Positions 7,773 through 16,011 of a stretch of 16,011 nt of DNA are shown here, in pieces; position 1 is the stretch's first letter; every line of letters begins with the position of its first letter. The position numbers and the translations under genes are program-made. The notes under the pieces are model-generated. The model made no database searches. It was given only the letters and a program-made list of their open reading frames with translations, and had not been told where the DNA came from. The stretch is from JACNLC01 sp964607375 (GTDB lineage Bacteria; Fidelibacterota; Marinisomatia; SCGC-AAA003-L08; JACNLC01): NCBI GenBank assembly GCA_964607375.1, contig CAZSJY010000043.1, positions 1 through 16,011 of the forward strand, in the 5' to 3' direction.

Positions 7773-8887
7773 TGCGTAAAATTATTTCAACAGGAGTTAT
7801 GGTGATTGCAGTCGTAATACTTGTGGTTTATTTTATAGAAAAACCTGTTGCAGTAGATTACAATTCAATCAATAATTCAAGACAAACTGCAATTACCTTA
7901 GCCATTGAAAAGTGTTCTCCAGCGGTTGTAGGAATAAATGTAACTCAACTCAAACGCGGTCAAACAAATTTGTTTCTTGACCCTTTTTGGGGTGGGTTTT
8001 TTCCTCGAATGCGGACATACAAAGTTGAGAGTCTAGGTTCAGGATTTATTGTTAGTTCTGATGGATATGTGATAACAAATGCTCATGTAGTAGAAAATGC
8101 GCTAGAAATAATAGTTACACTCCCCGGTGGAAAACGATATACTGCTGAAGTGATTGGATCTGACCCGCCAACTGATTTAGCACTGTTAAAAATTGAAGGC
8201 GACGACTTTCCTTTTGTAAAATTCGGAACATCTGACGATATCATCGTGGGTGAATGGGCGATTGCACTTGGTAACCCGATGGGATTATTCGATATTGCAA
8301 AATTACCGACTGCAACTGCAGGTATAATCAGCGGTTTACATATGGATTTTGGTGAAAAAGAATCCGGTCATATTTATCAGGATATGATTCAGACAGATGC
8401 ATCTATCAATCAAGGAAATAGTGGTGGACCATTGATTAATTCACTAGGAGTAGTTATCGGTGTAAACACATTCATAATCACAGGTTCGGGATACACAACC
8501 GGATCAATAGGCATTGGTTTTGCGATTCCAATTTATCGTGTAGAAAATGTGATGCGAGATTTAAGGAAATATGGAAGAGTTGAGCGTAGTTTTAATACTG
8601 GTGTCCATCTACAATCAATTGACATTTATTTGCAAAGATATCTGAATCTTCCAACTTCTGATGGAGTGATTGTAACAGAAATCGAATTCAAATCAGCTGG
8701 AGAGGATGCCGGTTTATTGGTTGGAGATGTCATTCTGAAAGTGGACAACAAAAAAGTTAATCGTGGTCAAGATATTATGCGAATTATTGGAGAAAGTTTT
8801 AAGAAAGCGGGAGATTATATTTCGCTAAATATTTGGCGTGAAAATGAACTTCTTGAAGTTAAATTAGAGCTTCGGGAAAGGGATTAA
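7772..8887 (+). CDS. Membrane-anchored HtrA/Deg-family serine protease, one PDZ domain
   Basis: HtrA/Deg proteases degrade or refold damaged envelope proteins. This one has 371 residues. Residues 4-21 form an uncleaved-looking transmembrane anchor (no clear signal peptidase site). The trypsin-like domain carries the full triad: H105 in TNAHVVENA, D135 in TDLALLKI, and S217 in GNSGGPL. One PDZ domain follows (about 275-365), with EFKSAGEDAGLLVGDVILKV near 305-324. A single PDZ and N-terminal anchor resemble DegS or Gram-positive HtrA more than two-PDZ DegP/DegQ, but I see no RseA-type partner, so a DegS-like signalling role is not supported here. The gene overlaps truA by one base and is followed by purB after five bases. 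The neighbours do not suggest a particular substrate. Confidence 0.93.
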   Translation: MRKIISTGVMVIAVVILVVYFIEKPVAVDYNSINNSRQTAITLAIEKCSPAVVGINVTQLKRGQTNLFLDPFWGGFFPRMRTYKVESLGSGFIVSSDGYVITNAHVVENALEIIVTLPGGKRYTAEVIGSDPPTDLALLKIEGDDFPFVKFGTSDDIIVGEWAIALGNPMGLFDIAKLPTATAGIISGLHMDFGEKESGHIYQDMIQTDASINQGNSGGPLINSLGVVIGVNTFIITGSGYTTGSIGIGFAIPIYRVENVMRDLRKYGRVERSFNTGVHLQSIDIYLQRYLNLPTSDGVIVTEIEFKSAGEDAGLLVGDVILKVDNKKVNRGQDIMRIIGESFKKAGDYISLNIWRENELLEVKLELRERD

Positions 8888-8892
8888 TTTTT

Positions 8893-10191
8893 ATGATAGA
8901 AAGATACACAACCCCTGAAATGGGGAATATTTGGTCAGACCAAAATAAGTTTGAAGTTTGGAAGACAGTCGAAATTGCTGTTACAGAAGTTTTAACTGAT
9001 AGAGGTGCTGTTCCGAGGGAAGCTTTAGTTGTAATAAAGGAAAAAGCAGAATTTTCTGTTGAGCGAATACTCGAAATTGAGGAAACAACACATCACGATG
9101 TTATTGCGTTTTTAACAAATCTTGCTGAAAATATTGGTCCTGAATCTAGATTTATTCATATGGGAATGACCTCATCCGACTTATTGGATACATCTCTTGC
9201 GCTTCAATGTAAACAAGCTGGGGAAATCATTCTCGGAAAGTTAAAAAAATTTAGGGAAATTCTACGAAAGCGAGCAATTGAATTTAGAGAAACCTATCAA
9301 ATTGGGCGCTCACATGGAGTTCACGCTGAACCTATTACTTTCGGATTGAAAATTGCGTTATGGAGCGAAGAAATCGGTCGCCACATAGAGAGATGGAATT
9401 CTGCAGTTGATTCAATTGCTACAGGAAAAATTTCAGGTGCGGTTGGGACTTACCAACATCTTGATCCAGAAGTTGAAGAAGAAACTTGTAAACGATTGGG
9501 CTTAAAAGCAGCAACAGTCTCCAGTCAAGTTGTACAACGAGATCATCACGCTCAATTTTTAACAACTCTCGCACTGATTGGTGCAACTCTTGAAAAAATC
9601 GCTGTGGAAATCAGGCATATGCAACGGACCGAAGTTCTTGAAGCTGAAGAATTTTTCTCAAAGGGACAAAAAGGTTCATCAGCAATGCCACACAAACGAA
9701 ATCCTATAATCACTGAAAGAATGACAGGACTTGCCCGTTTGCTCAGAGGAAATGCTCATATCGCTATGGAAAATGTCGCACTTTGGCATGAAAGAGATAT
9801 TTCGCATTCATCCGTCGAACGAATCATTATACCAGACTCAACAACTGCTATGGATTATATGTTGAGTAAAATGATTCCATTACTAGAAAATTTATTGGTG
9901 TATCCAGAAAATATGTTGAAAAACCTTAATAAAACCGGTGGATTAATTTTTAGTCAGGAAGTTATGTTAGCACTGGTGAAAAAGGGTATCACACGCGAAG
10001 AAGCATATTCTTTGGTCCAACGAAATGCCATGCAAACCTGGGAAGAAGGAAAAGATTTTAAGAAGTTACTTTTTGATGATGATGATGTGATAAATTTGAT
10101 AACAAAAGATGAGATTGAAACATTATTTGATTTGAACAAAGTAATGAAAAATATCAACATAATATTTAAAAGATTGGAGCTTATCAATTGA
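8893..10191 (+). CDS. purB: Adenylosuccinate lyase
   Basis: PurB acts twice in purine biosynthesis, releasing fumarate from SAICAR to give AICAR and from adenylosuccinate to give AMP. The 432-residue protein shows the fumarase/aspartase superfamily signature GSSAMPHKRNP (261-271), whose flexible loop holds the catalytic Ser. TTHHDV (65-70), the TSSD segment (93-96) and GRSHGVHAEPITFGLK (138-153) supply His and substrate-binding residues, with H141 the expected acid/base His. The N-terminal MIERYTTPEM and WSDQNKF blocks match bacterial PurB, supporting ATG 8893. It starts five bases after the protease stop and its own stop overlaps the purC start by four bases, so it sits in a tight operon with the next purine step. 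Confidence 0.96.
   Translation: MIERYTTPEMGNIWSDQNKFEVWKTVEIAVTEVLTDRGAVPREALVVIKEKAEFSVERILEIEETTHHDVIAFLTNLAENIGPESRFIHMGMTSSDLLDTSLALQCKQAGEIILGKLKKFREILRKRAIEFRETYQIGRSHGVHAEPITFGLKIALWSEEIGRHIERWNSAVDSIATGKISGAVGTYQHLDPEVEEETCKRLGLKAATVSSQVVQRDHHAQFLTTLALIGATLEKIAVEIRHMQRTEVLEAEEFFSKGQKGSSAMPHKRNPIITERMTGLARLLRGNAHIAMENVALWHERDISHSSVERIIIPDSTTAMDYMLSKMIPLLENLLVYPENMLKNLNKTGGLIFSQEVMLALVKKGITREEAYSLVQRNAMQTWEEGKDFKKLLFDDDDVINLITKDEIETLFDLNKVMKNINIIFKRLELIN
10176..10179 (+). promoter_or_regulatory. Ribosome-binding site supporting a TTG start for purC
   Basis: GGAG at 10176-10179, inside the purB 3' end, is eight bases from TTG 10188, near-ideal spacing. The TTG overlaps the purB stop (TTGA). 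No in-frame ATG lies between it and the conserved GKVRENF block at residues 26-32. Confidence 0.7.
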
Positions 10192-11135
10192 ACACAGTTA
10201 AACAACAATTACCATTAACTCTTAACGAATTTAAGTTAGACTCTTTTGGGAAACAATACAGCGGAAAAGTCCGCGAAAACTTTCATTTAGATGAAGAAAT
10301 TGTAATGGTTACAACAGATAGAGTTTCTGCATTTGACCATATCCTAGGCACCATTCCATTCAAAGGACAAATTTTAACACAAATCGCTGGATTTTGGTTT
10401 GACAAAACTAAGGATGTAGTTCCTAATCATATCAAATCTTATCCAGATCCACAAGTTTTGAGTGCACAAAAAGCAAAGCCTTTACCTGTTGAAGTGATTG
10501 TCAGAGGTTACATCACTGGCAGTTTATGGCGTGAATATTCGTCGGGGATAAACGGTCAATACGGATTTATGATTCCAGAGAGAATGAAGAAAAATCAAAA
10601 ATTTGACAAACCAATTTTAACTCCATCTACTAAAGCAGAATATGGATTACACGACGAACCAATTTCACGAGAGAAAATTGTTAACGGATTGGTGGACGAA
10701 AGTGTTTATGCTCAAGCTGAAGAATATGCTATGAAACTTTTTGAGATTGGTCAAAAATGGGCTAATGAACAAGGATTGATTCTTGTTGATACAAAATATG
10801 AGTTTGGTTTGGTAGATGGTAAACTTATAGTGATTGATGAAATTCACACACCGGATTCCAGTCGATATTGGGTAGCTGATGGATACGAAGAACGATTTAA
10901 ATCCGATGAAGAACAAAAAATGTTGGACAAGGAAAATATTCGCCAGTGGTTGATTAAACGAGGATTTTCAGGAGAAGGAACTCCACCAGAATTAACAGAT
11001 GAAATTCGCATAATCTTATCTGAACGATATATAGAACTATTCAATCAATTGACTGGTAAAACTTTTCATCCCGAAATTGGAGATGTGAAGTCACGGATTA
11101 TGGCTAATTTAGTAAAATCTGGATATAAAGTATGA
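10188..11135 (+). CDS. purC: SAICAR synthase (phosphoribosylaminoimidazole-succinocarboxamide synthase)
   Basis: PurC uses ATP to join aspartate to CAIR, forming SAICAR, the substrate of the PurB encoded just upstream. The 315-residue protein is the longer form of the family (about 290-310), unlike the roughly 240-residue E. coli type. The nucleotide-binding GKVRENF (26-32) corresponds to the usual GKVRDLY. Other hallmarks are TTDRVSAFD (42-50), VEVIVRGYITGSLWREY (101-117), LVDTKYEFG (199-207) and the SAICAR synthetase signature DEIHTPDSSRYW (217-228). A TTG start with a well-spaced GGAG is supported. The stop overlaps psd by four bases (ATGA). Confidence 0.95.
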   Translation: MNTVKQQLPLTLNEFKLDSFGKQYSGKVRENFHLDEEIVMVTTDRVSAFDHILGTIPFKGQILTQIAGFWFDKTKDVVPNHIKSYPDPQVLSAQKAKPLPVEVIVRGYITGSLWREYSSGINGQYGFMIPERMKKNQKFDKPILTPSTKAEYGLHDEPISREKIVNGLVDESVYAQAEEYAMKLFEIGQKWANEQGLILVDTKYEFGLVDGKLIVIDEIHTPDSSRYWVADGYEERFKSDEEQKMLDKENIRQWLIKRGFSGEGTPPELTDEIRIILSERYIELFNQLTGKTFHPEIGDVKSRIMANLVKSGYKV

Positions 11136-11770
11136 TAGCTCCTGAAGGGAAAATAATCGTTATTCCAATTGTAATACTGTTGTTTGTTGGGATTTTATTG
11201 CACTTCTATTTGCAGATTCCAATAATGAAATGGGTGAATTTGGGAATTATTATTTTGACAGTATTCTGTCTATATTTTTTCCGAGACCCGGTTCGCACTC
11301 CAGACGGCAGTGACAATAAATTTGTTTCTCCTGCTGATGGTAAAATTGTTCAGATTTTGGAAACTGAAGATACTGATTTAGGAAAATCTATACTAATTTC
11401 AATATTTTTATCGGTGTTCAATGTACATCGCCAACGAGCACCATTTTCATCAATTGTGATTTCATCAAAATACAATCCTGGTAAATTTCTAGCTGCGTTT
11501 AATAACAAAGCATCATCTGAAAACGAACAAACGGAGATTTTCTTTGATGCAGGGAACAATCAAAAATATAAAATTAAACAAATTGCTGGATTAATTGCTA
11601 GACGAATCATCAATTATATGAAACCAAATATGAAAGTCAGGCGAGGTGATAATTTGGGATTTATACGATTTGGTTCACGGGTGGATATTCTTGTTCCATC
11701 GAATTTCAAAATTGATGTAACTTTGGGGCAGAAAGTAATAGGTGGAGAAACCATAATCGGAGAATTTTAG
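11132..11770 (+). CDS. psd: Phosphatidylserine decarboxylase proenzyme, short (archaeal-type) form
   Basis: Psd decarboxylates phosphatidylserine to phosphatidylethanolamine. The 212-residue length matches the short "archaeal-type" proenzyme. Two hydrophobic segments (about 8-28 and 35-50) anchor the N-terminus, followed by FFRDPVR (49-55), SPADGKI (66-72) and SVFNVHRQRAP (94-104). FGSR at 180-183 holds the GS site where the chain self-cleaves and the Ser (182) becomes the pyruvoyl group; the small alpha subunit would be about 31 residues. The ATG overlaps the purC stop, and the stop is directly followed by pssA, the enzyme that makes its substrate. The pair forms a phosphatidylethanolamine module inside a purine run. 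Confidence 0.94.
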   Translation: MIAPEGKIIVIPIVILLFVGILLHFYLQIPIMKWVNLGIIILTVFCLYFFRDPVRTPDGSDNKFVSPADGKIVQILETEDTDLGKSILISIFLSVFNVHRQRAPFSSIVISSKYNPGKFLAAFNNKASSENEQTEIFFDAGNNQKYKIKQIAGLIARRIINYMKPNMKVRRGDNLGFIRFGSRVDILVPSNFKIDVTLGQKVIGGETIIGEF

Positions 11771-12517
11771 ATGAAAATACGCAGGCATATTCCGAGTTTA
11801 TTTACGCTAATCAATCTGTTTTTGGGGTTTTTAGCAATCCTAAATGCGTTGGCTGGTGACTACAAACTTGCTTGTTATTTGATTTTAATAGCAGCTGTAT
11901 TTGATTCATTTGATGGTAAACTTGCACGGATGTTTGGATTATCATCATCATTTGGTACAGAAATTGATTCACTTGCTGATATGGTATCGTTTTGTTTAGC
12001 TCCATCGGTTTTAATATATGCACTTTACACAAATAATTTCCCTGGAATTACTGGCGAGTTAATAGCAAGTGCACCTCTCATTATGGGAGCCATCAGATTG
12101 GCAAAATTCAATGTATCGCAAATGGAAAATCCAACTTCGTTTTTCACCGGATTACCAACACCAATGAGTGCATTAACGATTTCATCTTTGGTACTGTTTA
12201 CGGAAAATATCAAATTGATAAATCCTGAATATACTCAACCTAAATTATTACTTCCGTTGATTTTTACTATATCTTTTTTGATGGTAAGTAATGTAAAATA
12301 TGCTAAATTTCCATTATTAAATTTCAAGTCAGGGAAAGCCAATAATTTTCGGTTAATAGGAGTTTTACTTTTTGTTGTTAGTTTTTTAACCAGTATTTTT
12401 TATGAATGGGAATCCAGAATTTTGATGGGGTTTATAACTTTTTATATCGCAACAGGAATTTTGAGAACTTTAGTTACACCAGTTAACACTTTAGAAGAAA
12501 CAGAGAGTATCGAATGA
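11771..12517 (+). CDS. pssA: CDP-diacylglycerol-serine O-phosphatidyltransferase
   Basis: PssA makes phosphatidylserine from CDP-diacylglycerol and L-serine at the membrane. The CDP-alcohol phosphotransferase motif D-G-x2-A-R-x8-G-x3-D-x3-D is complete: D48, G49, A52, R53, G62, D66 and D70. The chain is strongly hydrophobic, with membrane segments near 11-27, 33-47, 72-86, 133-144, 160-173, 195-210 and 217-231. FTGLPTP (125-131) and SNVKYAKFP (173-181) resemble the Gram-positive/Bacteroidetes-type enzyme, not the soluble E. coli PssA. The ATG begins at the base after the psd stop, and the stop overlaps the purS ATG by four bases. Confidence 0.94.
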   Translation: MKIRRHIPSLFTLINLFLGFLAILNALAGDYKLACYLILIAAVFDSFDGKLARMFGLSSSFGTEIDSLADMVSFCLAPSVLIYALYTNNFPGITGELIASAPLIMGAIRLAKFNVSQMENPTSFFTGLPTPMSALTISSLVLFTENIKLINPEYTQPKLLLPLIFTISFLMVSNVKYAKFPLLNFKSGKANNFRLIGVLLFVVSFLTSIFYEWESRILMGFITFYIATGILRTLVTPVNTLEETESIE

Positions 12518-12759
12518 AAGCAAAAATCTACATATCTTACAAAGAAGGAATTTTAGACCCAGAAGGAAACATCTCTCGTAAAGCACTTAATAACATTGGC
12601 TTACCAGAAGTTAAAGATGTGCGATTTGGTAAATATATAGAGATGACTTTTAATGGTATAACTAAACAGAAAGCTGAAGAACTTACAAAAACAGCGTGTG
12701 AAAAACTGTTGGCGAATCACAACACCGAAACTTTCAAATATGAAATAGTGGAGTCATAA
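12514..12759 (+). CDS. purS: FGAM synthase subunit PurS
   Basis: PurS is the small subunit of the three-part phosphoribosylformylglycinamidine synthase (PurS-PurQ-PurL), and bridges the glutaminase to the synthase so that ammonia can pass. The 81-residue size is standard. The protein shows the family pattern: a first strand KAKIYISYKEG (2-12), the ILDPEGNISRKAL block (13-25), the LG-like turn NIGLPEVKDVRFGKYIEM (27-44), and a closing strand FKYEIVES. Presence of purS implies a short PurL, not the fused large enzyme of Proteobacteria; purL is not in the window. The ATG overlaps the pssA stop by four bases and its stop shares one base with purQ. Confidence 0.94.
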   Translation: MKAKIYISYKEGILDPEGNISRKALNNIGLPEVKDVRFGKYIEMTFNGITKQKAEELTKTACEKLLANHNTETFKYEIVES

Positions 12760-13430
12760 TGCGATTTGCTGTTCTTGTATTTCCAGGGTCCAATTGTGAC
12801 CACGACGCTTATTTTGTTATTAAGAATCGCTTAAACTCAAGGGTAGATTTTGTATGGCATAAGGAACACGATTTATCCAAATATGATGCAATTATTATTC
12901 CAGGTGGATTTTCCTACGGTGATTACTTGCGTGCAGGAGCAATAGCTAGATTCTCTCCAATAATGGAATCGGTGATTAAAGAAGCCAATAAAGGGAAACC
13001 AGTTATCGGTATTTGTAACGGATTTCAAATTTTGGTGGAATCGGATTTACTACCTGGAACTTTGATGACAAACAAAAAAATCAAGTTTTTAAGTCAAAAT
13101 GTTACTTTAAAAACAGAAACTACCAATTCAATATTTACTCGGAATTTAGAAGATGGTCAGAATTTGACAATGCCAATTGCACACAAACAAGGAAATTATT
13201 TTGCTGACAATAATACTCTGAAAATATTGCAAGATAACGACCAAATTGCATTTACTTATGCTCCAGTTAACGGTGGAAATCCAAATGGATCAGTTTTGGA
13301 TATTGCAGGAATATTAAACAAGAAGCGGAATGTCCTCGGGATGATGCCTCACCCGGAAAGAGCATCAGAGAATATTCTTAATTCAAATGATGGAATTGCA
13401 ATTTTTGAATCTATGATTGGAGCCTCGTAA
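12759..13430 (+). CDS. purQ: FGAM synthase glutaminase subunit PurQ
   Basis: PurQ hydrolyses glutamine and delivers ammonia to PurL for FGAM synthesis. The 223-residue class I glutamine amidotransferase has FPGSNCDHD (8-16), PGGFSYGDYLRAGAIAR (48-64), the nucleophile C86 in GICNGFQ, and the His-Glu pair H198/E200 in MMPHPER. Length and motif order fit the stand-alone subunit. Start ATG 12759 shares one base with the purS stop (TAATG), and its own stop shares one base with the downstream DUF4321 gene. The nearest expected partner, purL, is missing from this side. Confidence 0.96.
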   Translation: MRFAVLVFPGSNCDHDAYFVIKNRLNSRVDFVWHKEHDLSKYDAIIIPGGFSYGDYLRAGAIARFSPIMESVIKEANKGKPVIGICNGFQILVESDLLPGTLMTNKKIKFLSQNVTLKTETTNSIFTRNLEDGQNLTMPIAHKQGNYFADNNTLKILQDNDQIAFTYAPVNGGNPNGSVLDIAGILNKKRNVLGMMPHPERASENILNSNDGIAIFESMIGAS

Positions 13431-13705
13431 TGACTGCACCTTCACCAAAACGCTCGTTGTTTTTTATTTTGCTAGTGATTTTGATTGGTGCAGTATTAGG
13501 AACAGTGTTTGGACAATTAGCGGGATTGGTTATTCCCGAGGGTGTTGTTAGAGATTTCTTCCTAACAAGTAAACCACTTGGTTGGGACCCATTTACATTG
13601 AACCTGCAATTATTTACAATCACCACCGGCTTTACGGTTGATATCAGCGTTATTAGTATTTTAGGCATCGCTGTCGCCTGGTATTTTTTAAGGTATTTTA
13701 GATAA
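13430..13705 (+). CDS. Small DUF4321-family membrane protein
   Basis: This 91-residue protein has two predicted membrane segments, about 9-33 and 71-88, separated by a region containing GWDPFTLNLQLFTITTGFTVDI (51-72). The layout of a glycine-rich first helix, the GxDPFTLNL-type strand and a second hydrophobic helix is what I recall of DUF4321 proteins, which have no known function. Start ATG 13430 shares one base with the purQ stop, so it should be co-translated with the purine genes, though nothing in the sequence links it to them. It is the last gene of the dense run that begins with truA. The family call comes from memory of the domain pattern. Confidence 0.75.
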   Translation: MTAPSPKRSLFFILLVILIGAVLGTVFGQLAGLVIPEGVVRDFFLTSKPLGWDPFTLNLQLFTITTGFTVDISVISILGIAVAWYFLRYFR

Positions 13706-13755
13706 AATTACATTAAAATTTCTCAGAAACTTTTTATCTAAATTGGCATATATCT

Positions 13756-13780
13756 AAAGCGAAAGTTTCGTTTTCTTTTT
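13756..13780 (+). terminator. Candidate hairpin with T-rich tail at the batA start
   Basis: AAAGCGAA (13756-13763) pairs with TTCGTTTT (13767-13774), an 8-bp stem with one G-T pair and a three-base loop. T-rich sequence follows (13771-13780), and the batA ATG begins at 13781. It resembles a weak intrinsic terminator closing the truA-DUF4321 run. It leaves no space for a Shine-Dalgarno site or a promoter between it and batA, so it could instead be a structure in the batA leader. The stem is AT-rich and short. Confidence 0.4.
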
Positions 13781-14773
13781 ATGATTGAATTTGCAAATCC
13801 ATATTTTCTGTTATTACTGGTAATAATACCGGTAATTATCTTTTGGTATCTAAAAAAAGGTCATCGTGAAGAAGCCACAGTTCGATATTCATCAATTGAC
13901 TTAATACCAAAAGAAATTATCCGTGCTGGAAAAATAAAAATAAATATATTATTGGGAGTGAAATTTCTGATATTAACTCTCATTATTTTAGCACTGGCTC
14001 GTCCTCGATTTTCTGATACAATCCGTGAAACCAAAACAGATATTATTGATATTTTGTTGGTTATAGATCAATCATCATCAATGTTAGCTCAGGATTTTAA
14101 ACCAGACCGTTTGGGAGCAGCTAAAGAAGTTGCTAAATCTTTTATAAAAGATAGAGAAGGTGACAGGCTGGGAATCATAGTTTTTGCAGGTATTTCATTT
14201 ATTCAATGTCCTCTGACAACAGATACTGATGTATTGATTGATTTTGCTAACCAAATCCAAATTGCAGATAAAGAGCACGACGGAACCGCGATTGGGATGG
14301 CTATTGCAAATGGTATCAATCGTTTACGAGATAGCGAATCAGAGTCCAAAGTTATGATTTTATTGTCTGATGGAAGTAATAATCGTGGAGAACTCGATCC
14401 ACTTACTGCAGCAGATTTGGCTGCGAAATTAGATGTTAAAATTTATACTGTTGGTGCTGGAACAAAGGGAGTTGCACCATATCCTGTAACTGATATGTTT
14501 GGCAGACAGGTTCTACGAAATGTTGAAGTTGAAGTCGATGAAGAAACACTAAACGAAATTGCAGAAATCACTGGAGGAAAGTTCTTCCGTGCAACAGATA
14601 ATGAATCTCTGCAAAATATTTACAAAGAAATCAATCAGTTAGAACGAACCGAAATCGAAATCAAAGAATACCAAAACTTTACAGATTTGTATAGTTGGTT
14701 AACTATTCCAACAGTTTTTCTAGCTCTCGGTTTGGTTTTCGTCACCCGTGGGTTATTCAGGAAAACTGTTTAA
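13781..14773 (+). CDS. batA: BatA-like von Willebrand factor A membrane protein
   Basis: Bat proteins are membrane-anchored periplasm-facing or cytoplasm-facing VWA proteins, linked to aerotolerance in Bacteroides and often encoded with MoxR AAA+ ATPases. This 330-residue protein starts with IEFANPYFLLLL, typical of BatA, with membrane helices near 7-23 and 58-74 and one at 307-324. The VWA domain (about 88-290) has an intact MIDAS: D96-x-S98-x-S100 in VIDQSSSM, T169 in DGTA, and D197 in LLSDGS, so metal-dependent ligand binding is plausible. No Shine-Dalgarno site is visible before the ATG. The stop shares one base with batB. moxR and a DUF58 gene, common upstream partners, are absent; a DUF4321 gene precedes it here. 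Confidence 0.9.
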   Translation: MIEFANPYFLLLLVIIPVIIFWYLKKGHREEATVRYSSIDLIPKEIIRAGKIKINILLGVKFLILTLIILALARPRFSDTIRETKTDIIDILLVIDQSSSMLAQDFKPDRLGAAKEVAKSFIKDREGDRLGIIVFAGISFIQCPLTTDTDVLIDFANQIQIADKEHDGTAIGMAIANGINRLRDSESESKVMILLSDGSNNRGELDPLTAADLAAKLDVKIYTVGAGTKGVAPYPVTDMFGRQVLRNVEVEVDEETLNEIAEITGGKFFRATDNESLQNIYKEINQLERTEIEIKEYQNFTDLYSWLTIPTVFLALGLVFVTRGLFRKTV

Positions 14774-15822
14774 TGGTTCAGTTTACTCATCCGCAAATGT
14801 TTTACCTTTTCATTCCGTTTGGATTATTTATCTTTTGGAACATTTTCATCTCAAAGAGGATGGAAAAGCAGGGAAATTCGCTGGGAAACTCTAAAATTGT
14901 AAAATTTCTTTTTAATCGAGCTCTTTTTAGTAGAATTAACTTTAAATCAAGGCTACTGATTTTAGCTACATTTTTTTTGATTTTGGCATCTGTTGGTCCA
15001 CAAATTGGCACTAAACTCACCGAGTTAAAACGCAAAGGAGTTGATGTAATTATCGCATTAGATACATCAAGCAGTATGGATGCAATTGATATCAAACCAT
15101 CAAGAATTGAGAAGGCAAAATCCGAATTATCTCGTCTCATAAACAATCTAAAGGGAGACAGAATCGGGCTTATTGTATTTGCTGGAACTTCCCACTTGCA
15201 TTGCCCACTAACATCTGACTATTCAGCGGCGAGACTATTTTTGAATATGATTGATACTGACATCATCTCTGCAAAAGGGACTGATGTTTCATCTGCCATA
15301 GAATTGGCTTTGGAAAATGTAAAACCGGAAGAAGAAAAATTTAAGATCATTATTTTGATTTCTGATGGTGAAGACCACCAAGGCAGAGCAATTGAAATGG
15401 CTAAAAAGGCAAAAGAAAACAATATCATTATCCACGCAATAGGTGTTGGAACTCTTTCTGGTGGACCGATTCCCGTTTTGGACGAACAGGATAATCGCAT
15501 TGGATTCAAAAAAGATAGAAACGGCAGTGTGGTTACCACAACTCTGAATGATGCAGTATTAAATGAAATTGCATTTACAACAGGTGGAACTTACATTCGT
15601 GTAGAGAATCAAGCAAATGCCATTGGACCGTTAATAAACGAAATTTCTAGTATGGAAAAACGAGAACTCAAATCTCATATATTTTCTCAATATGAAGACA
15701 GATACCAAATATTTTTGATATTAGCATTTATCTGTTTAATTACAGAGTTTCTGATTCCAACCCGTAGCAAGAAAGAACAGGTTTGGGAAGGGCGATTTTT
15801 GAGTGGAAAAGAATCATTATGA
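14773..15822 (+). CDS. batB: BatB-like von Willebrand factor A membrane protein
   Basis: This is a 349-residue paralogue of the preceding BatA with the same order of parts: FTHPQMFYLFIPFGLFIFW at the N-terminus (helix about 9-26), a second helix at 59-75, a VWA domain (about 90-300) and a C-terminal helix at 311-328. The MIDAS is complete: D97-x-S99-x-S101 in ALDTSSSM, T170 in KGTD, and D198 in LISDGE. I chose ATG 14773, which shares a base with the batA stop (TAATG); a longer in-frame reading from 14695 would run back inside batA. In related operons batC (TPR) and batD follow; here an unrecognised small ORF follows instead. Confidence 0.9.
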   Translation: MVQFTHPQMFYLFIPFGLFIFWNIFISKRMEKQGNSLGNSKIVKFLFNRALFSRINFKSRLLILATFFLILASVGPQIGTKLTELKRKGVDVIIALDTSSSMDAIDIKPSRIEKAKSELSRLINNLKGDRIGLIVFAGTSHLHCPLTSDYSAARLFLNMIDTDIISAKGTDVSSAIELALENVKPEEEKFKIIILISDGEDHQGRAIEMAKKAKENNIIIHAIGVGTLSGGPIPVLDEQDNRIGFKKDRNGSVVTTTLNDAVLNEIAFTTGGTYIRVENQANAIGPLINEISSMEKRELKSHIFSQYEDRYQIFLILAFICLITEFLIPTRSKKEQVWEGRFLSGKESL

Positions 15823-16004
15823 GTTATGAATTGCAAAATATGAGAAGGTATGAAACGAAACTAGGCAAATTCAATTACGAAATGTTTTTTGTAGAATCCT
15901 TTGAGAAACCTTTGAAATGGTTTAAACAAACCGAAAATACAAGAAACCCACGATTTAAGAGGTTGTGTCATAATTACTTAAACTTGGTTTTAAAATATTG
16001 GTAA
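15819..16004 (+). CDS. Hypothetical 61-residue protein after batB
   Basis: The ATG at 15819 overlaps the batB stop (ATGA), the same junction style as elsewhere in the window, which supports translation. The 61-residue product is basic and aromatic-rich, with seven Phe, six Tyr and two Trp, no membrane segment and no Cys pair. I do not recognise a domain, and it does not resemble the TPR protein BatC. The stop TAA is at 16002-16004, so the ORF is complete. A TTG at 15783 would extend it 12 codons into batB but is less likely. It might be a genuine small protein or the N-terminal remainder of a gene broken by a frameshift. Confidence 0.45.
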   Translation: MSYELQNMRRYETKLGKFNYEMFFVESFEKPLKWFKQTENTRNPRFKRLCHNYLNLVLKYW

Positions 16005-16011
16005 ATTTAGT

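Overview
The window is a compact, AT-rich bacterial chromosomal segment (by eye about one third G+C) in which every supported gene lies on the + strand. All genes I recognise are housekeeping genes, and I see no phage, transposon, CRISPR or defence signature. Lineage is an inference: a YbeY with Asp in place of the third metal-binding His, as I recall it from Bacteroidetes-type proteins, batA/batB genes, a DUF4321 protein and a poor use of strong Shine-Dalgarno sites suggest the FCB side of the bacterial tree (for example Neomarinimicrobiota/SAR406 or Ignavibacteria-like). No marker here fixes the phylum. Layout: positions 1-248 hold no recognised gene, but contain an 18-bp perfect palindrome and a clean intrinsic terminator only 30 bases before the first gene. 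Next come a coiled-coil C4 zinc-ribbon protein (249-953), a structured purine-rich spacer, the RNase P RNA gene rnpB (1073-1450) and recJ (1471-3216). A second run (3283-6912) carries an acyl-CoA dehydrogenase, ybeY, a CorC/HlyC-type CNNM-CBS membrane protein and mazG, packed with overlapping or nearly touching ends. The third run (7035-13705) is nine genes with almost no spacing: truA, a membrane-anchored HtrA/Deg protease, purB, purC, psd, pssA, purS, purQ and a DUF4321 membrane protein. The fourth run (13781 to the end) is batA and batB, two membrane-anchored von Willebrand A proteins, followed by a 61-codon ORF of unknown function that overlaps the batB stop. How the genes fit together: the third run interleaves four de novo purine enzymes (PurB, PurC, and the PurS and PurQ subunits of FGAM synthase; purL is not in the window) with the two-step route from CDP-diacylglycerol to phosphatidylethanolamine (PssA then Psd). 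RNase P, YbeY and TruA are RNA processing or modification functions; RecJ and MazG act in DNA repair and nucleotide-pool sanitation; HtrA, CorC and BatA/B are envelope functions. I found no convincing undescribed system. The items most worth a second look are the leader/terminator before the zinc-ribbon gene, the spacer upstream of rnpB, the altered YbeY metal site, the purine/phospholipid gene interleaving, the hairpin at the batA start and the unknown ORF after batB.
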